DNA of 64,000 nt from CAIWHR01 sp963843595 (GTDB lineage Bacteria; Pseudomonadota; Gammaproteobacteria; Burkholderiales; Casimicrobiaceae), in the NCBI GenBank assembly GCA_963843595.1, contig CAWJLG010000015.1, positions 1 to 64,000 on the forward strand, read 5' to 3'. The notes below the pieces were generated by a model. The model had not been told where the DNA came from, ran no database searches, and was given only the letters and a program-made list of their open reading frames with translations. The translations under genes and the position numbers were made by a program. Position 1 is the stretch's first letter, and every line of letters starts with the position of its first letter. Below, one piece after another: positions 17,766-29,419 of this stretch.

Positions 17766-18866
17766 ATGACGATCCAGGTGATCCGGAAACGCGCCTTCGC
17801 GCGCGCCGGTGCGGTTTCGCTCGCCGCGCTGCTCGGCTTCGCCTCGGCCGCATCGGGCGCCGACGGCAACGTCGCCGTGACGGCCACTGCCGCCATCGGG
17901 CCGGTGCTCGAAGTCGCGGTGCGCGACCTGCCGCAGACGATCGCCGCCGAGGGCGTCGTCGAGGCGATCAAGCAAACCACGCTCGGCGCGCAGGTCGCCG
18001 GGCGCATCGTCGAACTCGCCGTCAAGGCCGGCGACAGCGTGCGCGCGGGTCAGGTGCTCGCGCGGATCGATGCACGCACCGCCGACCAGGCGGTCGCCGC
18101 GAGCCGCTCGCAGATCGCGGAAGCCGAGGCAAACCTCGCGAACGCGAAACGCAAGGACGAACGCAACCGGGACCTCCTCGCGCAGAAGTTCGTGAGCCAG
18201 GCGGCGGTCGACCAGTCCGAAGCGGAATACAAGGCCGCGCAGGCGCAACTCGCCGCGGTCACCGCCAATGCCGGCAGTGCCGTCGCCGCGCAGTCGTTCA
18301 CGACCGTCACGGCACCGTACGCCGGCGTGGTCGGCGAGACACTCGCGGAACTGGGTGACATGGCACAGCCCGGGCGGCCGCTGATTACGGTCTTCGATCC
18401 GCGCGATCTGCGGGTGACGGCGACGGTGCCGCAGGCAGCGCTCGCCCAACTGCGGCTCGGCGATCCGATCCGCATCGAGATTCCGGCGCTCGGCAAGTCG
18501 GTGACCGCCGCGAAGGCGACGGTCATTCCGCTCGCCGATGCCAAGACGCACACGTCGAAGATCCGCCTCGATCTGCCGGCCAGCGAGGGCCTGCTGCCCG
18601 GGCAGTTCGCACGGGCGCGCTTCGTCACCGGCAGCGTGCGCGCGCTGGCGATTCCGGCGACGGCGCTGGTCAAGCGCGGGGAGGTCACCGCCGTCTATCT
18701 CGTCGACGCCCAGGGCCGCGCGCAGTTGCGGCAGGTGCGCACCGGCGAAGCTGTCGGCGACGGTCAGGTCGAGATCTTGTCCGGCCTCTCGGCAGGCGAG
18801 CGCATTGCCGCAAATCCGGTCCAGGCCGGCATGGCGTCCACCGCGGCTGCGACGGCTGCGCGATAA
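17766..18866 (+). CDS. RND efflux periplasmic adaptor (HlyD/AcrA family)
   Basis: A 366-residue membrane-fusion protein with a signal peptide (about 10-30, ending AASGAD). The biotinyl-lipoyl-like half-motifs are GRIVELAVKAGDSVRAGQVLARID and APYAGVVGETLAELGDMAQPG, flanking an alpha-helical hairpin, then beta-barrel and proximal domains. It would connect the RND pump encoded two genes later to an outer-membrane channel, but no TolC-like gene is in the window. It sits between DUF2892 and sqr in one operon. Confidence 0.85.
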   Translation: MTIQVIRKRAFARAGAVSLAALLGFASAASGADGNVAVTATAAIGPVLEVAVRDLPQTIAAEGVVEAIKQTTLGAQVAGRIVELAVKAGDSVRAGQVLARIDARTADQAVAASRSQIAEAEANLANAKRKDERNRDLLAQKFVSQAAVDQSEAEYKAAQAQLAAVTANAGSAVAAQSFTTVTAPYAGVVGETLAELGDMAQPGRPLITVFDPRDLRVTATVPQAALAQLRLGDPIRIEIPALGKSVTAAKATVIPLADAKTHTSKIRLDLPASEGLLPGQFARARFVTGSVRALAIPATALVKRGEVTAVYLVDAQGRAQLRQVRTGEAVGDGQVEILSGLSAGERIAANPVQAGMASTAAATAAR

Positions 18867-18910
18867 TCGCAACCCGCCCGGGATGCGGGCGTCCACAGGA
18901 GGAGACGAAG

Positions 18911-20182
18911 ATGGCGCACATCATTGTAATTGGCGCGGGCCTGGGTGGCATGCCGATGGCCTATGAGATGAAGGACCACGCGCGACCGAACGACAAGGTC
19001 ACCGTCGTCGGCAGCGGGCCGAACTTCCACTTTGTTCCGTCGAACCCGTGGGTTGCCGTCAACTGGCGCAAGCGCAAGGACATCGAGTTTCCCGCGGCGC
19101 CCTACCTGCAGAAGAAGGGCATCGCGTTCGACCCGCGTGGTGCGAAGCGTCTGCATCCGGAGCGCAGCCAGCTCGAACTTTCCGACGGCACGATGCTGGA
19201 GTACGACTACCTCGTCATCGCCACCGGGCCGAAGCTTGCGTTCGACGAGGTCGAGGGGCTGGGGCCGACCGGCTTCACGCACTCGGTGTGTCACGTCGAT
19301 CACGCCGAGAAGGCTGCCGCCGCTTGGGACGGCTTCGTCGCCGATCCGGGCCCGATCGTCGTTGGCGCGGTGCAGGGTGCATCGTGCTACGGCCCGGCCT
19401 ACGAATTCGCGTTCATCATGGAAACGGACCTGCGCCGGCGCAAGATCCGCGACAAGGTGCCGATGACCTTCGTGACGGCCGAGCCGTACATCGGGCACCT
19501 CGGGCTGGGCGGCGTGGGCGACTCGAAGACGATGCTCGAATCCGCGCTGCGCGACCGGCACATCAAGTGGATCTGCAACGCCAAGGTCGCGAAGGTCGAG
19601 GCCGGCAAGATGCACGTCGTCGAGCACGACGAGGACGGCAAGCCGAAGAGGGAGCACGTGCTGCCGTTCAAGTACTCGATGATGCTGCCCGCCTTCAAGG
19701 GCATCGATGCCGTCTTCGGCATCGAGGGCCTCACCAATCCGCGCGGCTTCATCACCGTCGACGCGCAGCAGCGCAATCCGAAGTACCGCAACATCTACGC
19801 GGTGGGCGTGTGCGTGGCGATCCCGCCCGTCGAGGCAACGCCGGTGCCCACCGGCGCGCCCAAGACCGGCTACATGATCGAATCGATGGTCACCGCGACG
19901 GCGCACAACATCCGCGCCGAGCTCGACGGCAAGCAACCGGTCGAGAAGGCGACATGGAACGCCGTGTGCCTCGCCGACCTCGGCGATACCGGCATCGCGT
20001 TCGTCGCGCTGCCGCAGATCCCGCCGCGCAACGTCAACTGGTTCAGCGAAGGGAAGTGGGTGCACCTTGCCAAGATCGCGTTCGAGAAGTACTTCATCCG
20101 CAAGATGAAGAAGGGCACCTCCGAGCCGTTCTACGAGAAGTACGTGATGAGTGCGTTGGGCATCGCGAAGCTCAAGAAGTGA
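18911..20182 (+). CDS. sqr: sulfide:quinone oxidoreductase, type I
   Basis: A 423-residue FAD flavoprotein of the SQR/FCSD family that oxidises sulfide to sulfane sulfur and reduces quinone at the membrane. It shows the FAD-binding GAGLGG (9-13), the ATG motif of the second dinucleotide fold (LVIATGP), and the three catalytic cysteines at C127, C159 (GASCYGPAYEF) and C353 (NAVCLADLGDTG). These positions match C128/C160/C356 of Acidithiobacillus SQR. The C-terminal amphipathic part (HLAKIAFEKYFIRKMKKG) fits membrane binding. Ribosome site AGGAGG. It is framed by RND pump genes, an unusual setting. Confidence 0.92.
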   Translation: MAHIIVIGAGLGGMPMAYEMKDHARPNDKVTVVGSGPNFHFVPSNPWVAVNWRKRKDIEFPAAPYLQKKGIAFDPRGAKRLHPERSQLELSDGTMLEYDYLVIATGPKLAFDEVEGLGPTGFTHSVCHVDHAEKAAAAWDGFVADPGPIVVGAVQGASCYGPAYEFAFIMETDLRRRKIRDKVPMTFVTAEPYIGHLGLGGVGDSKTMLESALRDRHIKWICNAKVAKVEAGKMHVVEHDEDGKPKREHVLPFKYSMMLPAFKGIDAVFGIEGLTNPRGFITVDAQQRNPKYRNIYAVGVCVAIPPVEATPVPTGAPKTGYMIESMVTATAHNIRAELDGKQPVEKATWNAVCLADLGDTGIAFVALPQIPPRNVNWFSEGKWVHLAKIAFEKYFIRKMKKGTSEPFYEKYVMSALGIAKLKK

Positions 20183-20192
20183 CGGGAGCCGA

Positions 20193-23420
<3,228 letters not shown>

Positions 23421-23451
23421 GCGCCGCCTTTCTTTCTCTCGAGGTCAATTC

Positions 23452-23658
23452 ATGAACACCAATCAGATGATCCGCATCTTCGCCGGCGCCTTCGTGCTGC
23501 TCTCGCTGGCATTGGGCGTGCCCGCCAGTCCGGTCTTCGTCAGTGAATACTGGCTCTGGTTCACCGCCTTCGTGGGCGTGAACCTGTTCCAGAGCGGCTT
23601 CACCTGGTTCTGCCCGCTGGAGAAGATCCTGCTTCGCCTGGGCGTGAAGGCCGGCTGA
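23452..23658 (+). CDS. DUF2892 small membrane protein, second copy
   Basis: A 68-residue protein with two hydrophobic helices and the family end pattern FTWFCPLEKILLRLGV. It begins NTNQMIRIFAGAFVLLSLAL, close to YgaP's membrane domain. With the gene at 17567 it brackets the adaptor-sqr-pump operon. Only one cysteine is present, against two in the first copy. Convergent with the potassium channel gene downstream. Confidence 0.8.
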   Translation: MNTNQMIRIFAGAFVLLSLALGVPASPVFVSEYWLWFTAFVGVNLFQSGFTWFCPLEKILLRLGVKAG

Positions 23659-23747
23659 CGGTTGACCGGTCGCGGGTCGATGGACGCCCGACATTCCCGC
23701 GCGTTCCGCTTCGCAACGCGGCGATCGACGGCGTGCCGGCGAGAGCG

Positions 23748-24749
23748 TCAGTCGCGCACGTCGGACGGCGGCGTTGACGAAGCGCCTGCCGCGCGCGGGG
23801 CGAGCTCGGCGCGCAATGCGGCAACTTCAGTCCGCAGCGCTTCGAGCTCCTGCCGGAGAGGGCGGCGTAACGACGGGTCCTCGGCGTTGATCAGCTGTGC
23901 GATCTGTCGGCGCAGCTGATTGACGTCGCGGTGCAGGTCCTGCCGGAAGCGGATTTCCTCGTTGTCGATGAGATGGCGGAGCTCCTGCCGCAGGTGAATG
24001 ATCTCGCGGTGCAGTTCCTGGCGCAGTTGCGCTTCGTCGCGACCGACGAAGAGCGCCACGATGTTCGCCGTGAACAGCGACAGCAGCGCCCACCCGGCGA
24101 GGACGACGAACACGGCGACGATCCGTGATGCGCCCGTCGTCGGCACCACGTCGCCATAGCCGACGGTGGCGCCGGTGATGAACGCGAGCCAGAGGCCGTC
24201 CCAGAAGTTCGTGATCTTGGGATCGAGCCAGTAGAACACGCCGCCCGCCGCGAGCATCGTCAGGAACGCGACCCCGACCAGCAGTGGCGCTCCGCGTCGC
24301 GTGAACAGCACCCGCAGCTGCGCCAGGGCCCGGATCAGGATGATTCCGGCCACGGCGACCCGCGCGACGCGGACCAGCGCGATCCACTCGGTCGTCGCCC
24401 CGAAGAGCGCAGCCGCGGCCCCGACGATCACGACGAGGTTGAGCCAGTTCTCGACGACATAGCGCCACGGAAAGCTCGAGATCGTGGCCATCCAGACGGT
24501 CTCCGCGAGGAACGCGAGCAGGATCACCGTGTCGATGATCGTCGCGAGCCGATGCCAGTCGGAGCGCTGCTCGGCGGTGTCCAGGATGTACGCGGGCAGC
24601 GACAGCAGCGCGACCGTGACCATGATCCAGTGCAACCGGCCCTGCCACGACCGTGCGCGCTGGTTGTCCTCGGGTCCGACGCCGGCGAGGCCGATCCAGA
24701 GGAGAGGATTGTGCGTGGTCAAGAAGCCCCCCGTTTCGCTCGCCCCCAT
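23748..24749 (-). CDS. voltage-gated-type potassium channel with coiled-coil tail
   Basis: A 333-residue six-helix cation channel. Helices span about 40-175, and the selectivity filter TVGYGD is at 195-200. The S4-like helix (LVRVARVAVAGIILIRAL) has spaced arginines. After the last helix comes a long charged coiled coil (about 230-320, repeating LRQELHRE-like heptads) that would assemble the tetramer. The frame is open 48 codons upstream without good sequence; the ATG at 24749 is preferred. Convergent with the sulfur operon and divergent from the pyrimidine operon. Confidence 0.85.
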   Translation of the reverse strand: MGASETGGFLTTHNPLLWIGLAGVGPEDNQRARSWQGRLHWIMVTVALLSLPAYILDTAEQRSDWHRLATIIDTVILLAFLAETVWMATISSFPWRYVVENWLNLVVIVGAAAALFGATTEWIALVRVARVAVAGIILIRALAQLRVLFTRRGAPLLVGVAFLTMLAAGGVFYWLDPKITNFWDGLWLAFITGATVGYGDVVPTTGASRIVAVFVVLAGWALLSLFTANIVALFVGRDEAQLRQELHREIIHLRQELRHLIDNEEIRFRQDLHRDVNQLRRQIAQLINAEDPSLRRPLRQELEALRTEVAALRAELAPRAAGASSTPPSDVRD

Positions 24750-24952
24750 GCTAGCGCCCGGGGCCGCGCCCGGGGCCGCCGTTTCGCGCGCCGGATTGAC
24801 GGCGATCAACCCACGCGGCCGTCGTGAGGCACTCGATGCGGACCGCGGCGGCGATACGCGTGACAGGCGTCGTCGCAATTCGTGCCGGCGCAACGAAACT
24901 TGACCGATCCGCCGCGTTCTCGCAGTATCCCCTGTTTTGCACGAGACTTCCG

Positions 24953-26194
24953 ATGTCGAGTCACATCGTACTGACGTCGCACCCGCATGGGCGACCCGGC
25001 AAGACGGCGCTGCCGTTGCGCTGGGGCGCGCAGACTCCGGCGCTGCGCGGGCCGGTGGTCGCCAGCCTGACCAATCCGGCGCAGCGCAACGCGATCGGCA
25101 CGCACGCGGGAGCCTATGCGCTCTATCGTGCGCTGGCGGTGGCCTCGGGCCGGCTTGATCGCGAGCACCGGCCCGACTTCACCGACACGTCGCCGGCCGA
25201 AGCGATCGGGCCGCACCCGCAATGGATGGACCCGGACAAGATCGTCTCGCTCGACCCGTGGGGCCACATGGTCGCCTCGGTGTTCGCGGCCGAGCTTGCC
25301 GCCGGCATCGACGTCCGCCCGACGATCGCGGTGACCAAGGCGCGCATCAACCTGCCGGAGTTGAAGGACGCCGTCGCGGCCGGACGGCTCGTTCCGGACG
25401 GCACGATCCTCAAGGACAACGGTGACGTCCGGGTGACGAAGGCCGCGATCGACCCGGTGTGGCACCTGCCCGGCCTTGCGAAACGGTTCAACGTCGCCGA
25501 GGGTCAGTTGCGGCGCGTGCTGTTCGAGCAGACCGGGGGCATGTTCCCGGAACTCGTCACCCGGCCCGATCTGCACGTGTTCCTTCCGCCGATCGGGGGG
25601 ATGACGCTCTATTTCTTCGGCGATGTCGACCGACTTGGAAACCCGGAGACGAAAGTCGCGTGCCGCGTCCACGACGAGTGCAACGGATCCGATGTGTTCG
25701 GCTCCGACATCTGCACCTGCCGCCCCTACCTCGCGCACGGCATCGAGGTGTGTATCGCGATGGCGCAGCAGGGTGGCGTCGGCCTCGTCGTGTACAACCG
25801 GAAGGAAGGACGCGCGCTGGGTGAGGTGACGAAGTTCCTCGTCTACAACGCCCGCAAGCGGCAGGTCGGCGGCGATCGCGCCGCGACCTACTTCGAACGC
25901 ACCGAATGCGTTGCGGGTGTCCAGGACCTGCGCTTCCAGGAACTCATGCCCGACGTGTTCCACTGGCTCGGCATCACCCGGATCGACCGCTGGGCGTCGA
26001 TGAGCAACATGAAGCACGGAGCGCTGACGACGCAGGGCATCGAGGTCGTCGAGCAGGTTCCGATACCCGACGCGCTCATTCCCGCCGACGCGCGGGTCGA
26101 GATGGACGCGAAGAAGGCCGCCGGCTACTTCGCGCCGAGCGCACCGGGGGCCACCGAACTCGACATCGTCAAGGGCCGCGCGCTCGACGAGTGA
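24953..26194 (+). CDS. GTP cyclohydrolase II-like protein of uracil catabolism (URC1 type)
   Basis: A 413-residue member of the RibA family. The zinc ligands C243, C254 and C256 keep the C-x10-C-x-C spacing of GTP cyclohydrolase II, and YNRKEGRALGEVTK matches its catalytic EGR region. The N-terminal 200 residues are not a DHBP synthase. Its neighbours are DUF1688 (URC4) and uracil phosphoribosyltransferase (URC6), the three-gene set of the URC uracil-degradation pathway known from yeast and some bacteria. URC1 is thought to open the ring of a uracil nucleotide. First gene of the operon. Confidence 0.85.
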   Translation: MSSHIVLTSHPHGRPGKTALPLRWGAQTPALRGPVVASLTNPAQRNAIGTHAGAYALYRALAVASGRLDREHRPDFTDTSPAEAIGPHPQWMDPDKIVSLDPWGHMVASVFAAELAAGIDVRPTIAVTKARINLPELKDAVAAGRLVPDGTILKDNGDVRVTKAAIDPVWHLPGLAKRFNVAEGQLRRVLFEQTGGMFPELVTRPDLHVFLPPIGGMTLYFFGDVDRLGNPETKVACRVHDECNGSDVFGSDICTCRPYLAHGIEVCIAMAQQGGVGLVVYNRKEGRALGEVTKFLVYNARKRQVGGDRAATYFERTECVAGVQDLRFQELMPDVFHWLGITRIDRWASMSNMKHGALTTQGIEVVEQVPIPDALIPADARVEMDAKKAAGYFAPSAPGATELDIVKGRALDE

Positions 26195-26197
26195 CCG

Positions 26198-27481
26198 TTG
26201 GCGGCCGGACCGATCCTGGACGGTGCACACGAGGGCTGGCACACGCCGGTGCCCGCCGCGCACCCGGCCCTTCGATTGCTCACCGCCGGCGCGGTGCGCG
26301 AACGTTGTCGAAAGATCATGGCCGCGGCAGAACGCGGGCAGACGCGGCATATTGCCTGGCATCCGGAGCGCGTGCCGCAGACCGCCGTCTACGTCGCGAC
26401 GACGATCCGCCAGCGCTACCCTGATCTGGACGTTCCGTATCACAGTCGCTGGCGCCACTTCGAGGCCGGCGGCGCCGATCGCTGGACCGTGCTCGCGGCG
26501 ACGCTTCCGGCCGATCGTGCCGAGCGGGCGCGCGCGCGCATCGATCTTGCGATCGTCAGCGTGCTGCTCGACGCCGGTGCGGGCGCCGACTGGCGCTATG
26601 CGGATGCGGCGACGGGGATGACGCTCGCGCGCTCCGAAGGCCTCGGCGTGGCGAGCCTGCGCATGTTCGCGGCCGGCGCGTTCGCCGACGATCCCGCCCA
26701 CCCGCTCGCCGCCGACGCGGGCGCGCTTGCGCGGCTCGGCACGGCGGCGCTGGCGGCGGGCTTTCAGGCGAGCGCGCGCAATCCATTGGTCGGCCTCGAC
26801 GGGCGCGCGGCGCTGCTGCGGCGGCTGGGCGAGGTGGCCGCGGCGACGCCGGCGGTGTTCGGTGCGCCGGCGCGGCTGGGCAATCTCTACGACTATCTCG
26901 CTGCGCATGCACACGGCGACGGAGTCAGCGCCGCGTTCCTGCTCGCCACGCTGCTGCGCGCACTGGGGCCGGTGTGGCCGCCGCGCCTGACGCTGCAGGG
27001 TGTGGCGCTCGGCGACTGCTGGCGTCATCCGGCGGCGCGTGCCGACGACCCGGACGATCCCACCGACGGTTTCGTGCCGTTCCACAAGCTCACGCAATGG
27101 CTCGCGTATTCGCTGCTCGAGCCGCTCGCGGAGGCAGGGCTTGCCGTCACCGGCCAGGACGAGCTCACGGGACTGCCGGAATACCGCAACGGCGGCCTGC
27201 TGCTCGACTGCTACGTGCTTGTGCCGCGGGACGAGGATTTTCTCCGCCGGTCACTCGCCGTCGACGATCCTGCGGTCGTCGAATGGCGCGCACTGACCGT
27301 GATCGCGCTCGACCGCGTCGCCGATGCGGTGCGGGCGGAGCTCGGCGTCGATGCGCACGCGTTCCCGCTCGCGCGCGTGCTCGAGGGCGGCACCTGGGCC
27401 GCCGGCCGGCGCATCGCGGCCGAGCGTCGCCCGGACGGCGTGCCGCCGGTGACGATCGAAAGCGACGGCACCGTTTTCTGA
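26198..27481 (+). CDS. DUF1688 protein of uracil catabolism (URC4 type)
   Basis: A 427-residue DUF1688 protein. Typical motifs are HPALRLLTAGAVRERC near the start, RWRHFEAGGADRW near residue 90 and TDGFVPFHKLTQWLAYSLLEPL near residue 290. It is essential for uracil use in the URC pathway, though its reaction is not established. Only three bases separate it from the preceding stop; the start is a TTG in the same frame, since no ATG or GTG is available before conserved sequence. Uracil phosphoribosyltransferase follows 28 bases later. Confidence 0.85.
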   Translation: MAAGPILDGAHEGWHTPVPAAHPALRLLTAGAVRERCRKIMAAAERGQTRHIAWHPERVPQTAVYVATTIRQRYPDLDVPYHSRWRHFEAGGADRWTVLAATLPADRAERARARIDLAIVSVLLDAGAGADWRYADAATGMTLARSEGLGVASLRMFAAGAFADDPAHPLAADAGALARLGTAALAAGFQASARNPLVGLDGRAALLRRLGEVAAATPAVFGAPARLGNLYDYLAAHAHGDGVSAAFLLATLLRALGPVWPPRLTLQGVALGDCWRHPAARADDPDDPTDGFVPFHKLTQWLAYSLLEPLAEAGLAVTGQDELTGLPEYRNGGLLLDCYVLVPRDEDFLRRSLAVDDPAVVEWRALTVIALDRVADAVRAELGVDAHAFPLARVLEGGTWAAGRRIAAERRPDGVPPVTIESDGTVF

Positions 27482-27509
27482 AGTCCCACGCCACGATCGA
27501 GGTTCACCG

Positions 27510-28143
27510 ATGCCGGACATGCTCAACGTCGTCTCCCACCCGCTGATTCTGCACAAGCTGACGCACATGCGGCGCCGGGACACCTCGACGGAGATGTTCC
27601 GCCGCCGGCTGCGCGAGATCGCGCAACTCCTGGCCTACGAGGTCACCCGCGACCTGCCACTGGAGAACGTCGCGGTCGAGACACCGATGGCGACGGTGAT
27701 GGCGCCGCAGATCAGCGGCAAGAAGCTGTGTCTCGTGTCGATCCTGCGCGCCGGCAACGGCATGCTCGACGGGATGCTCGACATCCTGCCCGCCGCGCGC
27801 GTCGGGCACATCGGGCTCTACCGCGATCCGTCGACGCTGGTGCCCGTCGAGTACTACTTCAAGGTGCCCGACGACATCGCGGACCGGCTCGTGATCGTCG
27901 TGGATCCGATGCTCGCGACCGGCCATTCCGCGGTTGCCGCGCTGAACCGCCTCAAGGAGGCCGGCGCGGTCACGATCAAGTATGTCTGCCTGCTTGCGGC
28001 ACCCGAGGGCGTGGCGGCGCTTGCAGGCGAGCCACCCCGACGTGCCGATCTTCACCGCCGCCATCGACGATCGCCTCGACGAGCACGGATACATCGTCCC
28101 CGGCCTGGGTGACGCAGGCGACCGTCTCTTCGGCACCAAATAG
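27510..28143 (+). CDS. upp: uracil phosphoribosyltransferase, one frameshift
   Basis: Enzyme of about 210 residues that joins uracil and PRPP to make UMP. It has the N-terminal HPLILHKLTHMRR, the PRPP loop VVDPMLATGHSA and, in the next frame, the uracil-binding end (DDRLDEHGYIVPGLGDAGDR). One extra T near 28022 (GCGCT-T-GCAG) breaks the frame by +1; removing it gives a normal stop at 28143. In this operon it probably feeds UMP to the URC pathway as URC6, as well as serving salvage. Confidence 0.88.
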
Positions 28144-28286
28144 GCGCATCGGAAGAGGCGACATCGGGGACCGCGCGGAATCCCGATAAAATGGCGGCTG
28201 CGCGAAGGACGCGCCTCCGTCTGCGCCCGCAACGCATGGCCGCTGCCCGGCGACGACCGACGTTCCCTGACGAAAGGATCGACTCC

Positions 28287-29297
28287 ATGGATGTTTCGCA
28301 ACGCAAGAGAAGAATCGTGCTCGGCGCCTGCGCCGCGCTGGCTTTCGGCGCGACGCTGCTCGGCCCCGGCAGCGCGCTCGCGCAGCAGAAGATGAAGGTC
28401 GCGGCGATCTACACCGTACCGGTCGAGCAGCAGTGGGTGTCGCGGATCCACAAGGCGCTGAATGCCGCCGTCGCGCGCGGCGACATCGAATACAAGTTCT
28501 CCGAGAACGTGAGCAATGCCGACTACGAGCGCGTGATGCGCCAGTACGCCGAGCAGGGCAACGCGTTCATCATCGGCGAGTCGTTCGCCGTCGAGGCCGC
28601 CGCGCGCAAGGTGGCCAGGGACTACCCGAAGGTGTCGTTCCTGATGGGTTCGTCGGGCAAGCCGCAGGAGCCGAATTTCGCCGTGTTCGACAACTACATC
28701 CAGGAGCCCGCCTATCTCACGGGGATGATCGCCGGCGGCATGACGAAATCGAATGTGATCGGCATGGTCGGGGGCTACCCGATCCCGGAAGTGAACCGGC
28801 TGATGCACGCGTTCATGGAAGGCGCGAAGGAGGTCAATCCGAAGGTCAGGTTCTCGGTGAGCTTCATCGGCTCCTGGTTCGATCCGCCGAAGGCGAAGGA
28901 AGCCGCGTTCGCGATGATCGACAAGGGCGCGGACGTGCTCTACGCCGAGCGTTTCGGCGTCTCCGACGCGGCGAAGGAGAAGGGCAAGCTCGCGATCGGC
29001 AACGTGATCAACACGCAGGACAAGTATCCGGACACGGTGGTCGCCTCGGCGCTGTGGAACATGGAGCCGACCGTCGATCGCGCCTTGAAGGCCGTCAAGG
29101 ACGGCAAGTTCAAGGCCGAGGACTACGGTCAGTACTCGATGATGAAGTACAAGGGCTCCGAGCTCGCGCCGCTGGGCACGTTCGAAAAGAAGGTGCCGGG
29201 CGATCTCGTCAAGAAGGTGAAGGACAAGGAGAAGGCGATCCTCGACGGCAAGTTCGCCGTCAAGGTCGACGATTCCGAGCCCAAGTCGACGCTGTAA
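28287..29297 (+). CDS. BMP-family substrate-binding lipoprotein-like protein
   Basis: A 336-residue periplasmic binding protein of the PnrA/BmpA family (PF02608), which binds nucleosides or purines/pyrimidines. A signal peptide with twin-Arg-like start (QRKRRIVLGACAALAFG) ends near ALAQQ; no lipobox Cys is at the cleavage site. Family motifs include SFLMGSSGKP and YLTGMIAGGMTKSNVIGMVGG. The ATG at 28287 has ribosome site AAAGGA; the open frame upstream is not coding-like. It supplies the ABC importer encoded next. Confidence 0.88.
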   Translation: MDVSQRKRRIVLGACAALAFGATLLGPGSALAQQKMKVAAIYTVPVEQQWVSRIHKALNAAVARGDIEYKFSENVSNADYERVMRQYAEQGNAFIIGESFAVEAAARKVARDYPKVSFLMGSSGKPQEPNFAVFDNYIQEPAYLTGMIAGGMTKSNVIGMVGGYPIPEVNRLMHAFMEGAKEVNPKVRFSVSFIGSWFDPPKAKEAAFAMIDKGADVLYAERFGVSDAAKEKGKLAIGNVINTQDKYPDTVVASALWNMEPTVDRALKAVKDGKFKAEDYGQYSMMKYKGSELAPLGTFEKKVPGDLVKKVKDKEKAILDGKFAVKVDDSEPKSTL

Positions 29298-29335
29298 TCG
29301 ACGTTTCGCTCCTTCTTCCGCCTGCGGGAGGGGGT

Positions 29336-29400
29336 TGCGGCGAGTAGGCGACCCCGTCAGGGCGGCGTCCTCGCCGCAGCCTTCTCCCCCGCGCGCGGGG
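29336..29400. repeat. two adjacent hairpins between binding-protein and ATPase genes
   Basis: A nine-base-pair stem (TGCGGCGAG with CTCGCCGCA, 29336-29344 and 29370-29378) is followed by the perfect palindrome CCCCGCGCGCGGGG (29387-29400). No T-run follows. Such structures after a binding-protein gene often stabilise its upstream mRNA or limit read-through, giving more binding protein than transporter. It could also be a REP-type repeat. Confidence 0.5.
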
Positions 29401-29419
29401 CGGCGGAGAGGGGAAGCCC

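Noticed and set aside
29298..29415. Hairpins after the BMP gene as a full terminator
   Set aside because: No T-run follows and the ATPase and permeases clearly belong to the same operon.
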